Shown in pieces: positions 42,786 through 51,525 of a DNA stretch of 64,000 bases. Every line of letters begins with the position of its first letter. The stretch's first letter is position 1. Under the pieces are notes generated by a model, which saw only the letters and a program-made list of their open reading frames with translations, was not told the DNA's origin and made no database searches. The DNA lies in contig NZ_JAOQJU010000002.1 in NCBI RefSeq assembly GCF_025567385.1, positions 310,001-374,000 on the forward strand. The letters run 5' to 3'. Made by a program: the position numbers and the translations under genes. Origin of the DNA: Claveliimonas acetigenes (GTDB lineage Bacteria; Bacillota; Clostridia; Lachnospirales; Lachnospiraceae).

Positions 42786-43450
42786 TTATCATTCCTTTCT
42801 TTTCTGACGCTAAGCGCCACGCCGTCCCCCAGTGGGATTACAGAAGTAAGAAGTTCCTCATTATGCTTCAACGCATATAGATACTCCCTCATCCTACTGT
42901 GTATTGTGCGGTTCCTGCGCTCCACGGCAAACCTGGATTCAATCACATCCCCATCCTGAAGCACATTATCAGATACCAGAATCCCGCCCGTTCCAAGCAG
43001 TCTCATTACCTCCGGCATGTAATGGATATACTGTCCCTTTGCAGCATCCATAAAAATAAAATCATAAGAACCTGAAAGTCCTTTCATGACTTCCAGCGCA
43101 TCCCCCTCGAGAAGCGTAATCTCCGTTTCCTTTCCTGCCCGCCGAAAATTCTCCCTGGCAATGGGGATTCTTTTTTCATATTTTTCAATCGTCGTAATAT
43201 GGCTGCCCTCAGGGGCATAAGCATTCATTACTAATGCGGAAAAACCAACCGCTGTACCAACCTCCAGAATCTGCATTGGTTTCCGAATGCCGACTAAAAC
43301 CTTCAGAAGGCTCTTCGTTTCCTTTCGTATAATCGGCACATGGGCCGCAAGCGCTTCCTGCTCAATTGTCTCTAAAAAATCACTCTCCGGCATCTCCAGA
43401 GAGTGAATAAATGCTACCATCCGCTCGTCTACTATCATAATCCTAAACAT
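42782..43450 (-). CDS. trmR: tRNA 5-hydroxyuridine O-methyltransferase TrmR
   Basis: A 222-residue SAM-dependent O-methyltransferase of the YrrM type. The SAM motif I is ILEVGTAVGFSALVM (residues about 78-92), the acidic loop is TIEKYEKR, and the metal site is FIFMDAAKGQY with SDNVLQDG. In Bacillus the orthologue methylates ho5U34 in tRNA. The gene overlaps rnj (8 bp) upstream and trhP (4 bp) downstream, so all three are likely co-transcribed. Confidence 0.87.
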   Translation of the reverse strand: MFRIMIVDERMVAFIHSLEMPESDFLETIEQEALAAHVPIIRKETKSLLKVLVGIRKPMQILEVGTAVGFSALVMNAYAPEGSHITTIEKYEKRIPIARENFRRAGKETEITLLEGDALEVMKGLSGSYDFIFMDAAKGQYIHYMPEVMRLLGTGGILVSDNVLQDGDVIESRFAVERRNRTIHSRMREYLYALKHNEELLTSVIPLGDGVALSVRKERNDK

Positions 43451-45110
43451 CCATAATGATCGGTAAGATCATCGGTCTTCTCTTTGTACGTTTCCAGATA
43501 AACTCATTCATGGTATCACGCACCACCAATTTAATTTTACTCCAATCCGCACCGCGCTGATGACTCAGGCATTTATCAATAGCATCATTCAGCACATGCC
43601 TTGCATCTTCCATCAGCCCCTCGGACTCTCTCACATAGACAAATCCTCTTGACACAATGTCCGGTCCGGCAAGAAGCCGGTTCGTTTTCTTCTCCAATGT
43701 CATTACCACGATCAGGATTCCGTCCTCTGCCAGATGCTGGCGGTCGCGGAGTACAATGTTCCCCACATCTCCTACTCCAAGTCCGTCAACCAGCACTTCT
43801 CCTGTATGGACCTTATCAGCCACCTTCGCCTCTTTATCACTGACCTCCAGAACATCTCCGGACTGCAGCATAAAGATATTCTCCTTCGGAATTCCAAGAG
43901 ACTGTGCCAGAGTTGCATTTGCCTTTCTGTGGCGGAACTCACCATGGATCGGAATTGCATATTTGGGTTTAACCAGTGAATAAATCAGCTTCAGCTCTTC
44001 CTGGCAGGCATGTCCGGATACATGGGCATCTTGGAAAATAACATTCGCACCCTTTTCAGAAAGTTCATTAATGACTCTTGACACGGATTTCTCATTGCCC
44101 GGAATCGGATTAGAACTAAATATAACCGTATCTCCCGGCATAATAGATACCTTCTTGTGAATATCAGCAGCCATGCGGGAAAGAGCCGCCATAGATTCGC
44201 CCTGGCTTCCCGTCGTAATCAGCACCGTCTTCTCCGGCGGATAGTTCTTGAGCTGGTCAATCTCTATCAGCGTCTTATCCGGCACGTTCAGATACCCGAG
44301 TTCCTGAGCTGTAGAGATGATATTTACCATGCTCCGGCCTTCCACCACAACCTTTCTCTCATATTTATAAGCAGAATTGATAATCTGCTGTACACGGTCT
44401 ACGTTGGACGCAAAGGTTGCTATAATAATCCTGGAATCTCTGTGCTCTGCAAACAGATGATCAAACGTATGCCCTACTGTACGCTCTGACTGCGTAAATC
44501 CGGGACGCTCTGCATTCGTACTGTCTGACATCAGCGCCAGAACCCCTTTCTTCCCAATCTCGCCAAACCGCTGCAGATCAATGGCATCGCCAAACACCGG
44601 CGTATAATCCACCTTAAAGTCTCCCGTGTGCACTACGATACCTGCCGGTGAATAGATAGCAAGTGCAGACGCATCCTGAATACTATGATTCGTCTTAATA
44701 AACTCAATCCGGAACTGTCCCAGATTAATAGATTGTCCATGCTTTACAACTTTCCTTCTTGTGCTGCGGAGAAGATTATGCTCCGCAAGTTTCTTCTCAA
44801 TAATTCCCATAGTAAGCTTTGTAGTATAAATCGGTAAATTCATCTCCCGTAATACATAAGACAAAGCCCCGATATGATCTTCATGTCCATGGGTAATAAT
44901 AAATCCTTTCACTTTTTGGATATTCTCTTTTAAATACGTAATATCCGGGATTACCAGATCAATTCCCAGCATATCATCCTCCGGGAATGCCAGACCGCAA
45001 TCCACAACAATAATACTGTCCTCATACTCAAAGGCAGTAATGTTCATTCCGATTTTCTCCAGACCTCCAAGCGGAATGATTCGCAATTTTCCCTTGTTTT
45101 CGTTTTTCAA
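43443..45110 (-). CDS. rnj: Ribonuclease J
   Basis: A 555-residue metallo-beta-lactamase nuclease with 5' exonuclease and endonuclease activity for RNA decay. It has the zinc motif THGHEDHIGAL, HTGDFKVDYTP, SDSTNAERPG, the beta-CASP HVSGHACQEELK, HGEFRH, and a C-terminal domain ending KRRPMILPIIMDV. Length is normal. Only one RNase J is seen in the window. It lies 22 bp downstream of the Fur-family gene. Confidence 0.95.
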   Translation of the reverse strand: MKNENKGKLRIIPLGGLEKIGMNITAFEYEDSIIVVDCGLAFPEDDMLGIDLVIPDITYLKENIQKVKGFIITHGHEDHIGALSYVLREMNLPIYTTKLTMGIIEKKLAEHNLLRSTRRKVVKHGQSINLGQFRIEFIKTNHSIQDASALAIYSPAGIVVHTGDFKVDYTPVFGDAIDLQRFGEIGKKGVLALMSDSTNAERPGFTQSERTVGHTFDHLFAEHRDSRIIIATFASNVDRVQQIINSAYKYERKVVVEGRSMVNIISTAQELGYLNVPDKTLIEIDQLKNYPPEKTVLITTGSQGESMAALSRMAADIHKKVSIMPGDTVIFSSNPIPGNEKSVSRVINELSEKGANVIFQDAHVSGHACQEELKLIYSLVKPKYAIPIHGEFRHRKANATLAQSLGIPKENIFMLQSGDVLEVSDKEAKVADKVHTGEVLVDGLGVGDVGNIVLRDRQHLAEDGILIVVMTLEKKTNRLLAGPDIVSRGFVYVRESEGLMEDARHVLNDAIDKCLSHQRGADWSKIKLVVRDTMNEFIWKRTKRRPMILPIIMDV

Positions 45111-45132
45111 ACTTGCACCTCCATATGTTCAT

Positions 45133-45594
45133 TTAATCCGTTACTTCTTTTTCTTGGCATTCTCTGCATTGTCCGTAGAATTTCAATTCGTGATCAAGCA
45201 CGCGAAACCCTGTCTTTCCTTCAATCTGCCCTTCCAAATCCTCCAGAAGGTCATCTTTAAAGGGAAACACACGTCCACATGTCCTGCAAATCAGATGATG
45301 ATGGTGATGCCTGAATTCCCCATCAAACAATCCACCGATTTCATACCGTATACAACCATCATCCAGATTAACACGATCCACTAATTGCATTTCCAGCAGC
45401 AGCTGCATTGTCCGGTAAATAGTAGCCAATCCGATTTCCGGATAGTCTTCCTTCACCAGTTCATAAATGTCTTCTGCAGTCATGTGTTTGTCACGATGCT
45501 CTGCAAGTACTTCTAATACAAGCAACCTCTGATTCGTTACTTTCAACCCTTTCGCCTTCAACATTTCCTTGAATTTCTCTTGACTTATAGACAT
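45133..45594 (-). CDS. Fur family metalloregulator
   Basis: A 153-residue repressor. The N-terminal winged helix has GLKVTNQRLLVLEVLAEH and EIGLATIYRTMQLL; the dimer domain has the metal motif FRHHHHHLICRTCGRVFPF (residues about 89-107) and a second CxxC (CRECQEKE) for structural zinc. It could be Fur, PerR or Zur; the residue that would mark PerR (Asp in the second site) cannot be decided by eye. It is followed by rnj and preceded by the DUF1292 gene. Confidence 0.9.
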   Translation of the reverse strand: MSISQEKFKEMLKAKGLKVTNQRLLVLEVLAEHRDKHMTAEDIYELVKEDYPEIGLATIYRTMQLLLEMQLVDRVNLDDGCIRYEIGGLFDGEFRHHHHHLICRTCGRVFPFKDDLLEDLEGQIEGKTGFRVLDHELKFYGQCRECQEKEVTD

Positions 45595-45600
45595 AGCATA

Positions 45601-45861
45601 TTACCTTTCAATATCAATATCTTCAAGCAGTTCTTCAAAAACTTTAGACACCACAGAAAGTTCTGTATCATCTTCCACAATTACATATGTGCTTTCCACG
45701 TCATCTGTCTTGGAAATGTCTTTTAAAATCAAACATTCTGCGTCTTCATCTTCCGAATCTGTCACAAGAATGTAGGATGTACCACTTATCTTCGTCTGTT
45801 CCAGCACAAAAAAATCTACTTCTTCTGCCGTATCTTCAGACATAAATTTAATTTTTTCCAT
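45601..45861 (-). CDS. DUF1292 domain-containing protein
   Basis: An 86-residue acidic protein with the DUF1292 pattern: a start MEKIKFMSEDTAEEVDFFVLE, ISGTSYILVTD and ECLILKDISK, and an acidic tail. It is a small cytoplasmic protein found beside ruvX and ireB in many Firmicutes; its function is unknown. The gap to fur is 6 bp and to ruvX 26 bp, so it is part of the same transcript. Confidence 0.87.
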   Translation of the reverse strand: MEKIKFMSEDTAEEVDFFVLEQTKISGTSYILVTDSEDEDAECLILKDISKTDDVESTYVIVEDDTELSVVSKVFEELLEDIDIER

Positions 45862-45887
45862 AAAAACACCTCAAAATCCATATTCTG

Positions 45888-46325
45888 TCAGTTTGTTGAT
45901 TTCTGAAAGGATTTCGAGTCCAAATATCCCTGCAATATAAAAACAGCCGCAATTTTATCAATATATTTTTTGCGATCTTCCCGTCTTACTTTACTTTCAA
46001 TTAAAGTCCGTTCTGCCTCTACCGTAGTCAGGCGCTCGTCCCACATCACAACTTCAAGCCCCGTGCGCCGTCTCAGCATCTCACCAAATTCCAGAGATTT
46101 CTCCGCTCGATCCCCCACATCATTGTTCATATGCTTCGGAAACCCAAGCACAATACACTCCACCTCATATTCAGCAATCAGCTGCTCAATACGAGCGCAA
46201 GTCTTCCTCAGCTTATTCTCTTCTTTACGGCAAATGGTTTCTATTCCCTGGGCAGTAAAGCCGAGTGGGTCGCTGATTGCCACGCCCACCGTCTTAGAGC
46301 CATAATCCAACCCCATAATCCTCAT
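45888..46325 (-). CDS. ruvX: Holliday junction resolvase RuvX (YqgF)
   Basis: A 145-residue RNase H-like protein. The first catalytic Asp lies in MRIMGLDYGSKTVGVAISD, then the Glu region in VECIVLGFPKHMNNDVGDRA, and the last Asp in WDERLTTVEAER. The family acts in resolution of recombination intermediates and in 16S rRNA 5'-end processing. It lies 6 bp downstream of ireB, the usual order in Firmicutes. Confidence 0.94.
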   Translation of the reverse strand: MRIMGLDYGSKTVGVAISDPLGFTAQGIETICRKEENKLRKTCARIEQLIAEYEVECIVLGFPKHMNNDVGDRAEKSLEFGEMLRRRTGLEVVMWDERLTTVEAERTLIESKVRREDRKKYIDKIAAVFILQGYLDSKSFQKSTN

Positions 46326-46331
46326 ATACCA

Positions 46332-46595
46332 TTATCTCCAACCATTATGCTCAATATACGTCTTAAGCATCTCTTCTACCAGCTCGTCTCTCTCCATCTT
46401 CATAATCAGGCTTCTTGCGCCATTGTAGCTGGTAATATAAGTAGGGTCGCCAGACATAATATAGCCTACAATCTGGTTCACCGGATTATATCCTTTTTCA
46501 CTCAACGCTTCGTACACAATCTCAAGTATATCTTTTGCTTGAATCTGTGGACCGCTTTCTACCTGAAAAAACTGGGTGTTGCTTAAATCCTTCAT
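46332..46595 (-). CDS. ireB: IreB family regulatory phosphoprotein
   Basis: An 87-residue protein (DUF965/IreB). It contains TQFFQVESGPQIQAKDILEI with Thr residues near the N-terminus, EALSEKGYNPVNQIVGYIMS and SGDPTYITSYNGARSLI. In Enterococcus IreB is a target of the Ser/Thr kinase IreK and affects cephalosporin resistance. No kinase gene is in the window. It is followed at 6 bp by ruvX. Confidence 0.93.
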   Translation of the reverse strand: MKDLSNTQFFQVESGPQIQAKDILEIVYEALSEKGYNPVNQIVGYIMSGDPTYITSYNGARSLIMKMERDELVEEMLKTYIEHNGWR

Positions 46596-46652
46596 ATACT
46601 CACGTCCTCCAAAAATACTTCAGTTTTATTCTACATGAATCTATGAAAAAAT

Positions 46653-47945
46653 TCAATGTATTATTTGTAAACGATTCTCAATTTCTACATTTATCAACTG
46701 ATTCTCCAGATTTTCTGATGTTTTAAGTCCAATTTTGACATATTCCTTCGTATGCCCCACCTGATAAATGCCATCTTCCCTCTCTGCCCTCTCTTCTATC
46801 AGGACTTCCACTGTCCTTCCTATCAGCTTTTCTTCATAAGCCCGCTCTTTCTGACGTCCAAGCGCAAGCAGTTCACTGCTCCTTGCCGCTTTGATTTCCT
46901 CAGGAACCTGGTTTTTCATCTCCGCCGCCTTCGTCCCCGCACGCTTAGAATATTTAAAAATATGTGTTTCATAGAAATTCACTTTATCTACAAATGCCCT
47001 TGACTGCGCAAATTCTTCTTCTGTTTCTCCCGGAAATCCCACAATCACATCTGTGGTAAGCGCCGGGTCTGAAAAATACATTCTTAACAATTCACATTTT
47101 TCAAAATATTCTTCTGCGGTATACTTCCGGTTCATTCTCTTTAACGTCGCATTGCATCCGCTCTGCAGCGACAGGTGAAAATGCGGACAAATTTTAGGAA
47201 GCCCGGCAATCGTTTTTACAAATTCTTCCGTAATTATCCTTGGTTCCAGAGATCCAAGACGTATTCTCTGAATTCCGGCCACCTCATGTACCGCCAGAAT
47301 CAGCGAAAGAAGGTTATCTCCCCGCTCTATACCATAAGAGCTTAAATGTATTCCTGTCAGAACCACTTCTTTGTAGCCATTCTCCGCCAGCGTCTCCACT
47401 TCACGGACAACCTCTTCTCTCGCCCTGCTTCTGACCCGTCCTCTTGCATACGGAATAATACAATAAGAACAGAACTGGTTGCAGCCATCCTGCACCTTTA
47501 TATAAGCACGGGTATGTTCCGCAGTCTTACTAAGATGCAGACTCTCATATTCCGCAGTATGGCCGATATCCAGTATTTCCCTGCTCACTTGACGGTCTTC
47601 TGCTTTTTTTCTCCAATATTCATCGAGAATCTGTATCAGATCCTGCTTTTTATTATTTCCAATTACAATATCTATACTATCATCTATATTTTCTGCCTTC
47701 GCCTGAACATAACACCCTGCGGCTACTACTACTGCATCCGGATTCATTTTTCTGGCACGGTGAAGTATCTGCCGGGACTTTCTGTCAGCCATATTCGTTA
47801 CCGTGCAGGTATTAACAATATAGACATCTGCTCCTTCCTCAAAAGGCACAATCTCGTACCCGCTTTGTTCCAAAAGTTCCTGCATTGCCTCTGTCTCATA
47901 CGCATTCACTTTACATCCCAGATTATGCAACGCTGCTTTTTTCAT
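46653..47945 (-). CDS. mtaB: tRNA t6A37 methylthiotransferase MtaB
   Basis: A 430-residue radical-SAM enzyme that adds a methylthio group to t6A37 of tRNA. It has the N-terminal UPF0004 domain with cysteines in NLGCKVNAYE, NTCTVTN and AAGCYVQ, the radical-SAM motif DGCNQFCSYC, and a C-terminal TRAM domain (about 365-428). The ATG at 47945 follows AAGGAAAAGCAG, so the longer frame is not used. It heads the leftward train mtaB-ireB-ruvX-DUF1292-fur-rnj-trmR-trhP and is divergent from the HPr-like gene. Confidence 0.92.
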   Translation of the reverse strand: MKKAALHNLGCKVNAYETEAMQELLEQSGYEIVPFEEGADVYIVNTCTVTNMADRKSRQILHRARKMNPDAVVVAAGCYVQAKAENIDDSIDIVIGNNKKQDLIQILDEYWRKKAEDRQVSREILDIGHTAEYESLHLSKTAEHTRAYIKVQDGCNQFCSYCIIPYARGRVRSRAREEVVREVETLAENGYKEVVLTGIHLSSYGIERGDNLLSLILAVHEVAGIQRIRLGSLEPRIITEEFVKTIAGLPKICPHFHLSLQSGCNATLKRMNRKYTAEEYFEKCELLRMYFSDPALTTDVIVGFPGETEEEFAQSRAFVDKVNFYETHIFKYSKRAGTKAAEMKNQVPEEIKAARSSELLALGRQKERAYEEKLIGRTVEVLIEERAEREDGIYQVGHTKEYVKIGLKTSENLENQLINVEIENRLQIIH

Positions 47946-47975
47946 CTGCTTTTCCTTTCTTTTCCTTTTTATTTC

Positions 47976-48004
47976 TTGACTTTTCAGCACTATCCTTTTA
48001 AGAT
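47976..48004 (+). promoter_or_regulatory. Promoter of the HPr-like gene
   Basis: TTGACT (47976-47981) and TAAGAT (47999-48004) are 17 bp apart, 38 bp before the coding start. Confidence 0.6.
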
Positions 48005-48041
48005 AGACATAGAATATGAATTTAAGGAGGCATTTAGTTTA

Positions 48042-48272
48042 ATGAAAACAGTAGAAATATCTTTAAACTCAATTGATAAAGTAAAATCATTTGTAAATGA
48101 AATCACAAAGTTTAACTATGATTTTGACCTGGTATCCGGCAGATATGTGATAGACGCCAAGTCCATCATGGGCATCTTCAGCCTGGACCTGTCTAAGCCG
48201 ATTACGCTGAATATCCATGCTGAATCTGATGTAGACCAGATTCTTGAGGCATTAAAGCCCTATCTTATTTAA
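48042..48272 (+). CDS. HPr-like protein without the active-site histidine
   Basis: A 76-residue protein aligned end to end with HPr: it keeps the segment AKSIMGIFSLDLSK, which corresponds to the regulatory Ser46 region. Where HPr has GIHARPA with the phospho-accepting His15, this protein has NSIDKVKSF, with no His. It therefore cannot act as a normal phosphocarrier. A regulatory or binding role is inferred. The start is set by AAGGAGG 10 nt before the ATG; the reading frame extends far upstream, antisense to mtaB, but that part is not coding. It is monocistronic, with its own promoter and terminator. Confidence 0.85.
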   Translation: MKTVEISLNSIDKVKSFVNEITKFNYDFDLVSGRYVIDAKSIMGIFSLDLSKPITLNIHAESDVDQILEALKPYLI

Positions 48273-48289
48273 AATGCAAGAACACCCAC

Positions 48290-48338
48290 ACAGCCTCCAT
48301 ACGGATTGTATATACGCAAACTGTATGGAGGCTGTTTT
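48290..48338 (+). terminator. Terminator of the HPr-like gene
   Basis: ACAGCCTCCATAC/GTATGGAGGCTGT, a perfect 13-bp stem, followed by TTT. It also separates the gene from convergent thiI. Confidence 0.8.
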
Positions 48339-48346
48339 GACTGTTG

Positions 48347-49528
48347 CTATTTTACTTCTATAATTTCTACCGTCTCAATTGCCTGACGCACCAACCCATC
48401 AATCTTCTCCGCCAGATTCTCTTCTGATTTCTTAATGATATTGATATTGGGCTTCGTCACCGGATGCTTTGCAACAAATATCGTACAACAATCTTCGAAA
48501 GGCTGTATGGAAGTCTCGTAAGTATTGATTTTCTCCGAAACCTCTACGATTTCCTGCTTATCAAATCCAATCAAAGGCCGGTAAACCGGGAGCGTGCAAA
48601 CTTCATTGGTCGCCGCCAGGCTCTGCATCGTCTGGCTTGCCACCTGCCCGATACTCTCTCCGGTAATCAATCCCAGACAGCCATCTTCCTTTGCAAAATG
48701 TTCTGCAATTTTCATCATATAACGACGCATAATAATTGTTAGTTCATCATGCGGACACTTGTCATAAATATAAAGCTGAATATCAGTAAAATTCACTACA
48801 TGCAGCTTAATCGGCCCCGCATATTTTGCTACCAGTTTTGCAAGATCTACCACCTTCTGTTTTGCTCGCTCACTGGTATACGGCGGAGCATGAAAATAGG
48901 TTGCCTCAATCCCTACTCCACGTTTAGATACCATATATCCTGCAACCGGGCTGTCGATTCCCCCTGACAGAAGAAGCATTGCTTTCCCGTTGGTTCCCAC
49001 CGGCATTCCCCCCGGCCCGGGAATAATTTCCGAATAAATATAGACCTGATTTCTTACTTCTATATGAAGCATCACATCCGGTTTGTGCACATCTACCCGG
49101 ATTTCCGGAAATGCTTCCAGAACTGCCTCGCCCACCAGACAATTAATCTCCATAGAATTCAGCGGATAAGTCTTCCTTGCCCTCCTCGCTTCTACCTTAA
49201 AAGTAATCTTCTTATCCGGATACATCTCATCCATATAAGCAACTACATCGTCCTTAAGCTTTTCAAAACCTTCATCCTCTTTTCTGACTACCGGACAAAT
49301 GCCTACAATTCCGAAAACTCTCTTTAAACTTTCCACCGTTTCATCATAATCATAGTCTCCTTCGCAGTCAACATAGATTCTCGCCTGTGATTTATATACA
49401 GAAAATTCCCCATCCACATCTTTTAAAGCATATCTGATCTGACGCACCAGTGCATCTTCAAAAAGATGTCTGTTCTTGCCTTTAATCCCTATCTCTCCAT
49501 ATTTTATCAAAAATGTTTGAAATGTCAT
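48347..49528 (-). CDS. thiI: tRNA 4-thiouridine synthase ThiI
   Basis: A 393-residue enzyme that thiolates U8 of tRNA. It has the N-terminal ferredoxin-like and THUMP domains (about 1-165) and the PP-loop ATPase domain with SGGIDSPVAGYM (near residue 187). It ends without the C-terminal rhodanese domain, as in Bacillus-type short ThiI. The adjacent upstream cysteine desulfurase gene (33 bp) is the likely sulfur donor, equivalent to NifZ with ThiI in Bacillus. Confidence 0.95.
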   Translation of the reverse strand: MTFQTFLIKYGEIGIKGKNRHLFEDALVRQIRYALKDVDGEFSVYKSQARIYVDCEGDYDYDETVESLKRVFGIVGICPVVRKEDEGFEKLKDDVVAYMDEMYPDKKITFKVEARRARKTYPLNSMEINCLVGEAVLEAFPEIRVDVHKPDVMLHIEVRNQVYIYSEIIPGPGGMPVGTNGKAMLLLSGGIDSPVAGYMVSKRGVGIEATYFHAPPYTSERAKQKVVDLAKLVAKYAGPIKLHVVNFTDIQLYIYDKCPHDELTIIMRRYMMKIAEHFAKEDGCLGLITGESIGQVASQTMQSLAATNEVCTLPVYRPLIGFDKQEIVEVSEKINTYETSIQPFEDCCTIFVAKHPVTKPNINIIKKSEENLAEKIDGLVRQAIETVEIIEVK

Positions 49529-49561
49529 TTTCCTTTTCCTTTCTCATTTATCCGCAGTATT

Positions 49562-50719
49562 CTAGCGTCTGGTATACCTGCGAAGCATCGGAACTAAATT
49601 ATAAAGGGTTTCCAGCGTATAGTCAATCTCTTCTCTCGTCGTAAATTCCGACATACTGAACCGCAGCGTAGCGTCCAGATATTCTTTCTTCGCCCCGATT
49701 CCTTTCAGCACGCCGCTGATTGCCGGATGGTTCGATGCACATGCAGAACCGGACGATACACAGATTCCCTTTTCTTCTAATGCATGCAGAAGTACTTCAC
49801 TCCTGATACCTGCAAATCCCACACTGATAATATGCGGTGCGCTGGTCTCATCATACAATCCGTGAATCGTTGTATTCTCGATCTTTGTAACGCCTTCTAT
49901 AAAATGCTGTTTCAGTTCCCGCATAAAAGCAACCTTTTTATCCAGATCCGTATAAATCTCTCTTGCCGCAACAGAAAGCCCGGCAATACCCGGAACATTT
50001 TCCGTACCGGAACGTATATTTTTCTGCTGTTCACCGCCAAAGATAATCGGTTTAATCTTAACCTGTTCACCAATATACAGTGCTCCGACTCCTTTCGGGC
50101 CGTGAATCTTATGACCGCTGACAGAAAGCATATCTATCTTCATCCTTTTCGGATAAATATGGTATTTACCAAATCCCTGTACTGCGTCTACATGGAACAA
50201 AATATTTTTATTATACGCTTTGACCATACTAGCTGCTTCTTCAATTGGCTGTACGGAGCCAACTTCATTATTCACATACATGACAGAAACCAGTATCGTC
50301 TCGTCACAAAGCGCCTCTTTCAATGCATCCAGCCGGATTCTACCATACTGATCTACCGGCAAAAATGTCACCCGGAACCCTTCCTCTTCTTCCAGATACC
50401 GCATAGTATTCAGAATAGCAGGATGTTCGATGGAAGAAGTAATCAGATGCTTTCCCGCACGGCGGTTCGCCCTTGCCGCACCAACCAGCGCCAGGTTATC
50501 ACTTTCTGTTCCGCCGGAAGTGAAGAAAATCTCTTTTTCCTGCACCTTCAGAATTTTCGCCAACGTCTCTTTGGCTTCTTTTATATATTTTTCTGCCTCC
50601 ACGCCCTTCGTGTGCATGGAAGACGGATTTCCATAGTCTTCGCATAATACTCTGCGCACCATATCGCCCACTTTATCATAGGCTCTGGTAGTCGCAGAAT
50701 TATCCAGATAAACTTCCAT
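49562..50719 (-). CDS. Cysteine desulfurase (NifS/IscS family)
   Basis: A 385-residue PLP enzyme that takes sulfur from cysteine. The PLP lysine is in SVSGHKIHGPKGVGAL; HVDAVQ binds the cofactor; the catalytic Cys lies in the loop SSGSACASNHPA (near residue 325), as in IscS-type group I enzymes. Context next to thiI points to a role in tRNA thiolation rather than general Fe-S assembly; no iscU or sufU is adjacent. Confidence 0.92.
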   Translation of the reverse strand: MEVYLDNSATTRAYDKVGDMVRRVLCEDYGNPSSMHTKGVEAEKYIKEAKETLAKILKVQEKEIFFTSGGTESDNLALVGAARANRRAGKHLITSSIEHPAILNTMRYLEEEEGFRVTFLPVDQYGRIRLDALKEALCDETILVSVMYVNNEVGSVQPIEEAASMVKAYNKNILFHVDAVQGFGKYHIYPKRMKIDMLSVSGHKIHGPKGVGALYIGEQVKIKPIIFGGEQQKNIRSGTENVPGIAGLSVAAREIYTDLDKKVAFMRELKQHFIEGVTKIENTTIHGLYDETSAPHIISVGFAGIRSEVLLHALEEKGICVSSGSACASNHPAISGVLKGIGAKKEYLDATLRFSMSEFTTREEIDYTLETLYNLVPMLRRYTRR

Positions 50720-50764
50720 GATTAACTCCTATTTCTATTATTCTTACTATATAATTTATGCTGC

Positions 50765-51502
50765 TTATGATTCCAGGTGATACATCAGTATGGACAATGT
50801 TGTAAGTCCTGCAGTCTCCGTTCTCAAAATCCGCCTGCCAAGGGTAATCACCCTGGCTCCCTTATCTGCCGCCGCCTGCACCTCTGCCTTCTCGAATCCC
50901 CCTTCCGGGCCGATAAAAATTCCCACCGACTGTCCCGGACAAATCCCTTCTATAATTTTCCTCGTGCAATCCATGCCTTCGGCAAGCTCATAGGGAACTA
51001 AGACAACATCCAATTCTTTCGCATATTCTGCTGCTTCTGCATAACGCATTACCCGGGTAACCTGCGGCACGATTCCCCTGCCGGATTGCTTCGCTGCACT
51101 CTTTGCAATTTCGTTCCAACGGCTCACTTTCTTCTCTGCCTTCTTTGCATCAAGCTTTACTACCGTTCTCTTTGTCTCAACCGGGATAACCTCATACACG
51201 CCAAGTTCTACAGCTTTCTGAATAATCAGCTCCATTTTATCACCTTTAGGAAGTCCCTGAAACAAATAGACCCTGGACGAAAGCTCTGTATCCAGCGGCA
51301 GCTCATCCCGGATAGAAACAACAGCTTCGTCTGCCTTAAAATGTTCTACAACACAAAGATACTTTTGATTATTCCCATCACTCACCACCAGTTCTTCCCC
51401 TTCCCGCATACGAAGCACATTCTTCATATGGTTTACATCAGAACCCTTAATATAAATATATGGCGGCTTCACCTGATCCGGCGTTACAAAAAAATGCTGC
51501 AT
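50765..51502 (-). CDS. rsmE: 16S rRNA m3U1498 methyltransferase RsmE
   Basis: A 245-residue SPOUT-class methyltransferase for U1498 of 16S rRNA. It has the N-terminal PUA-like domain (about 1-75, with NHMKNVLRMREGEEL) and the trefoil-knot domain with KGDKMELIIQKAVELGV, IGPEGGF and LGRRILRTETA. Full length. It lies 23 bp downstream of prmA; both act on the ribosome and are often adjacent. Confidence 0.95.
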   Translation of the reverse strand: MQHFFVTPDQVKPPYIYIKGSDVNHMKNVLRMREGEELVVSDGNNQKYLCVVEHFKADEAVVSIRDELPLDTELSSRVYLFQGLPKGDKMELIIQKAVELGVYEVIPVETKRTVVKLDAKKAEKKVSRWNEIAKSAAKQSGRGIVPQVTRVMRYAEAAEYAKELDVVLVPYELAEGMDCTRKIIEGICPGQSVGIFIGPEGGFEKAEVQAAADKGARVITLGRRILRTETAGLTTLSILMYHLES

Positions 51503-51525
51503 CTTTACTCACCCTTGTCCATTCT

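Noticed and set aside
47346..48272. 308-codon plus-strand frame ending in the HPr-like protein
   Set aside because: Most of it is antisense to mtaB; only the last 76 codons, after AAGGAGG at about 48025-48031, form the HPr-like gene.
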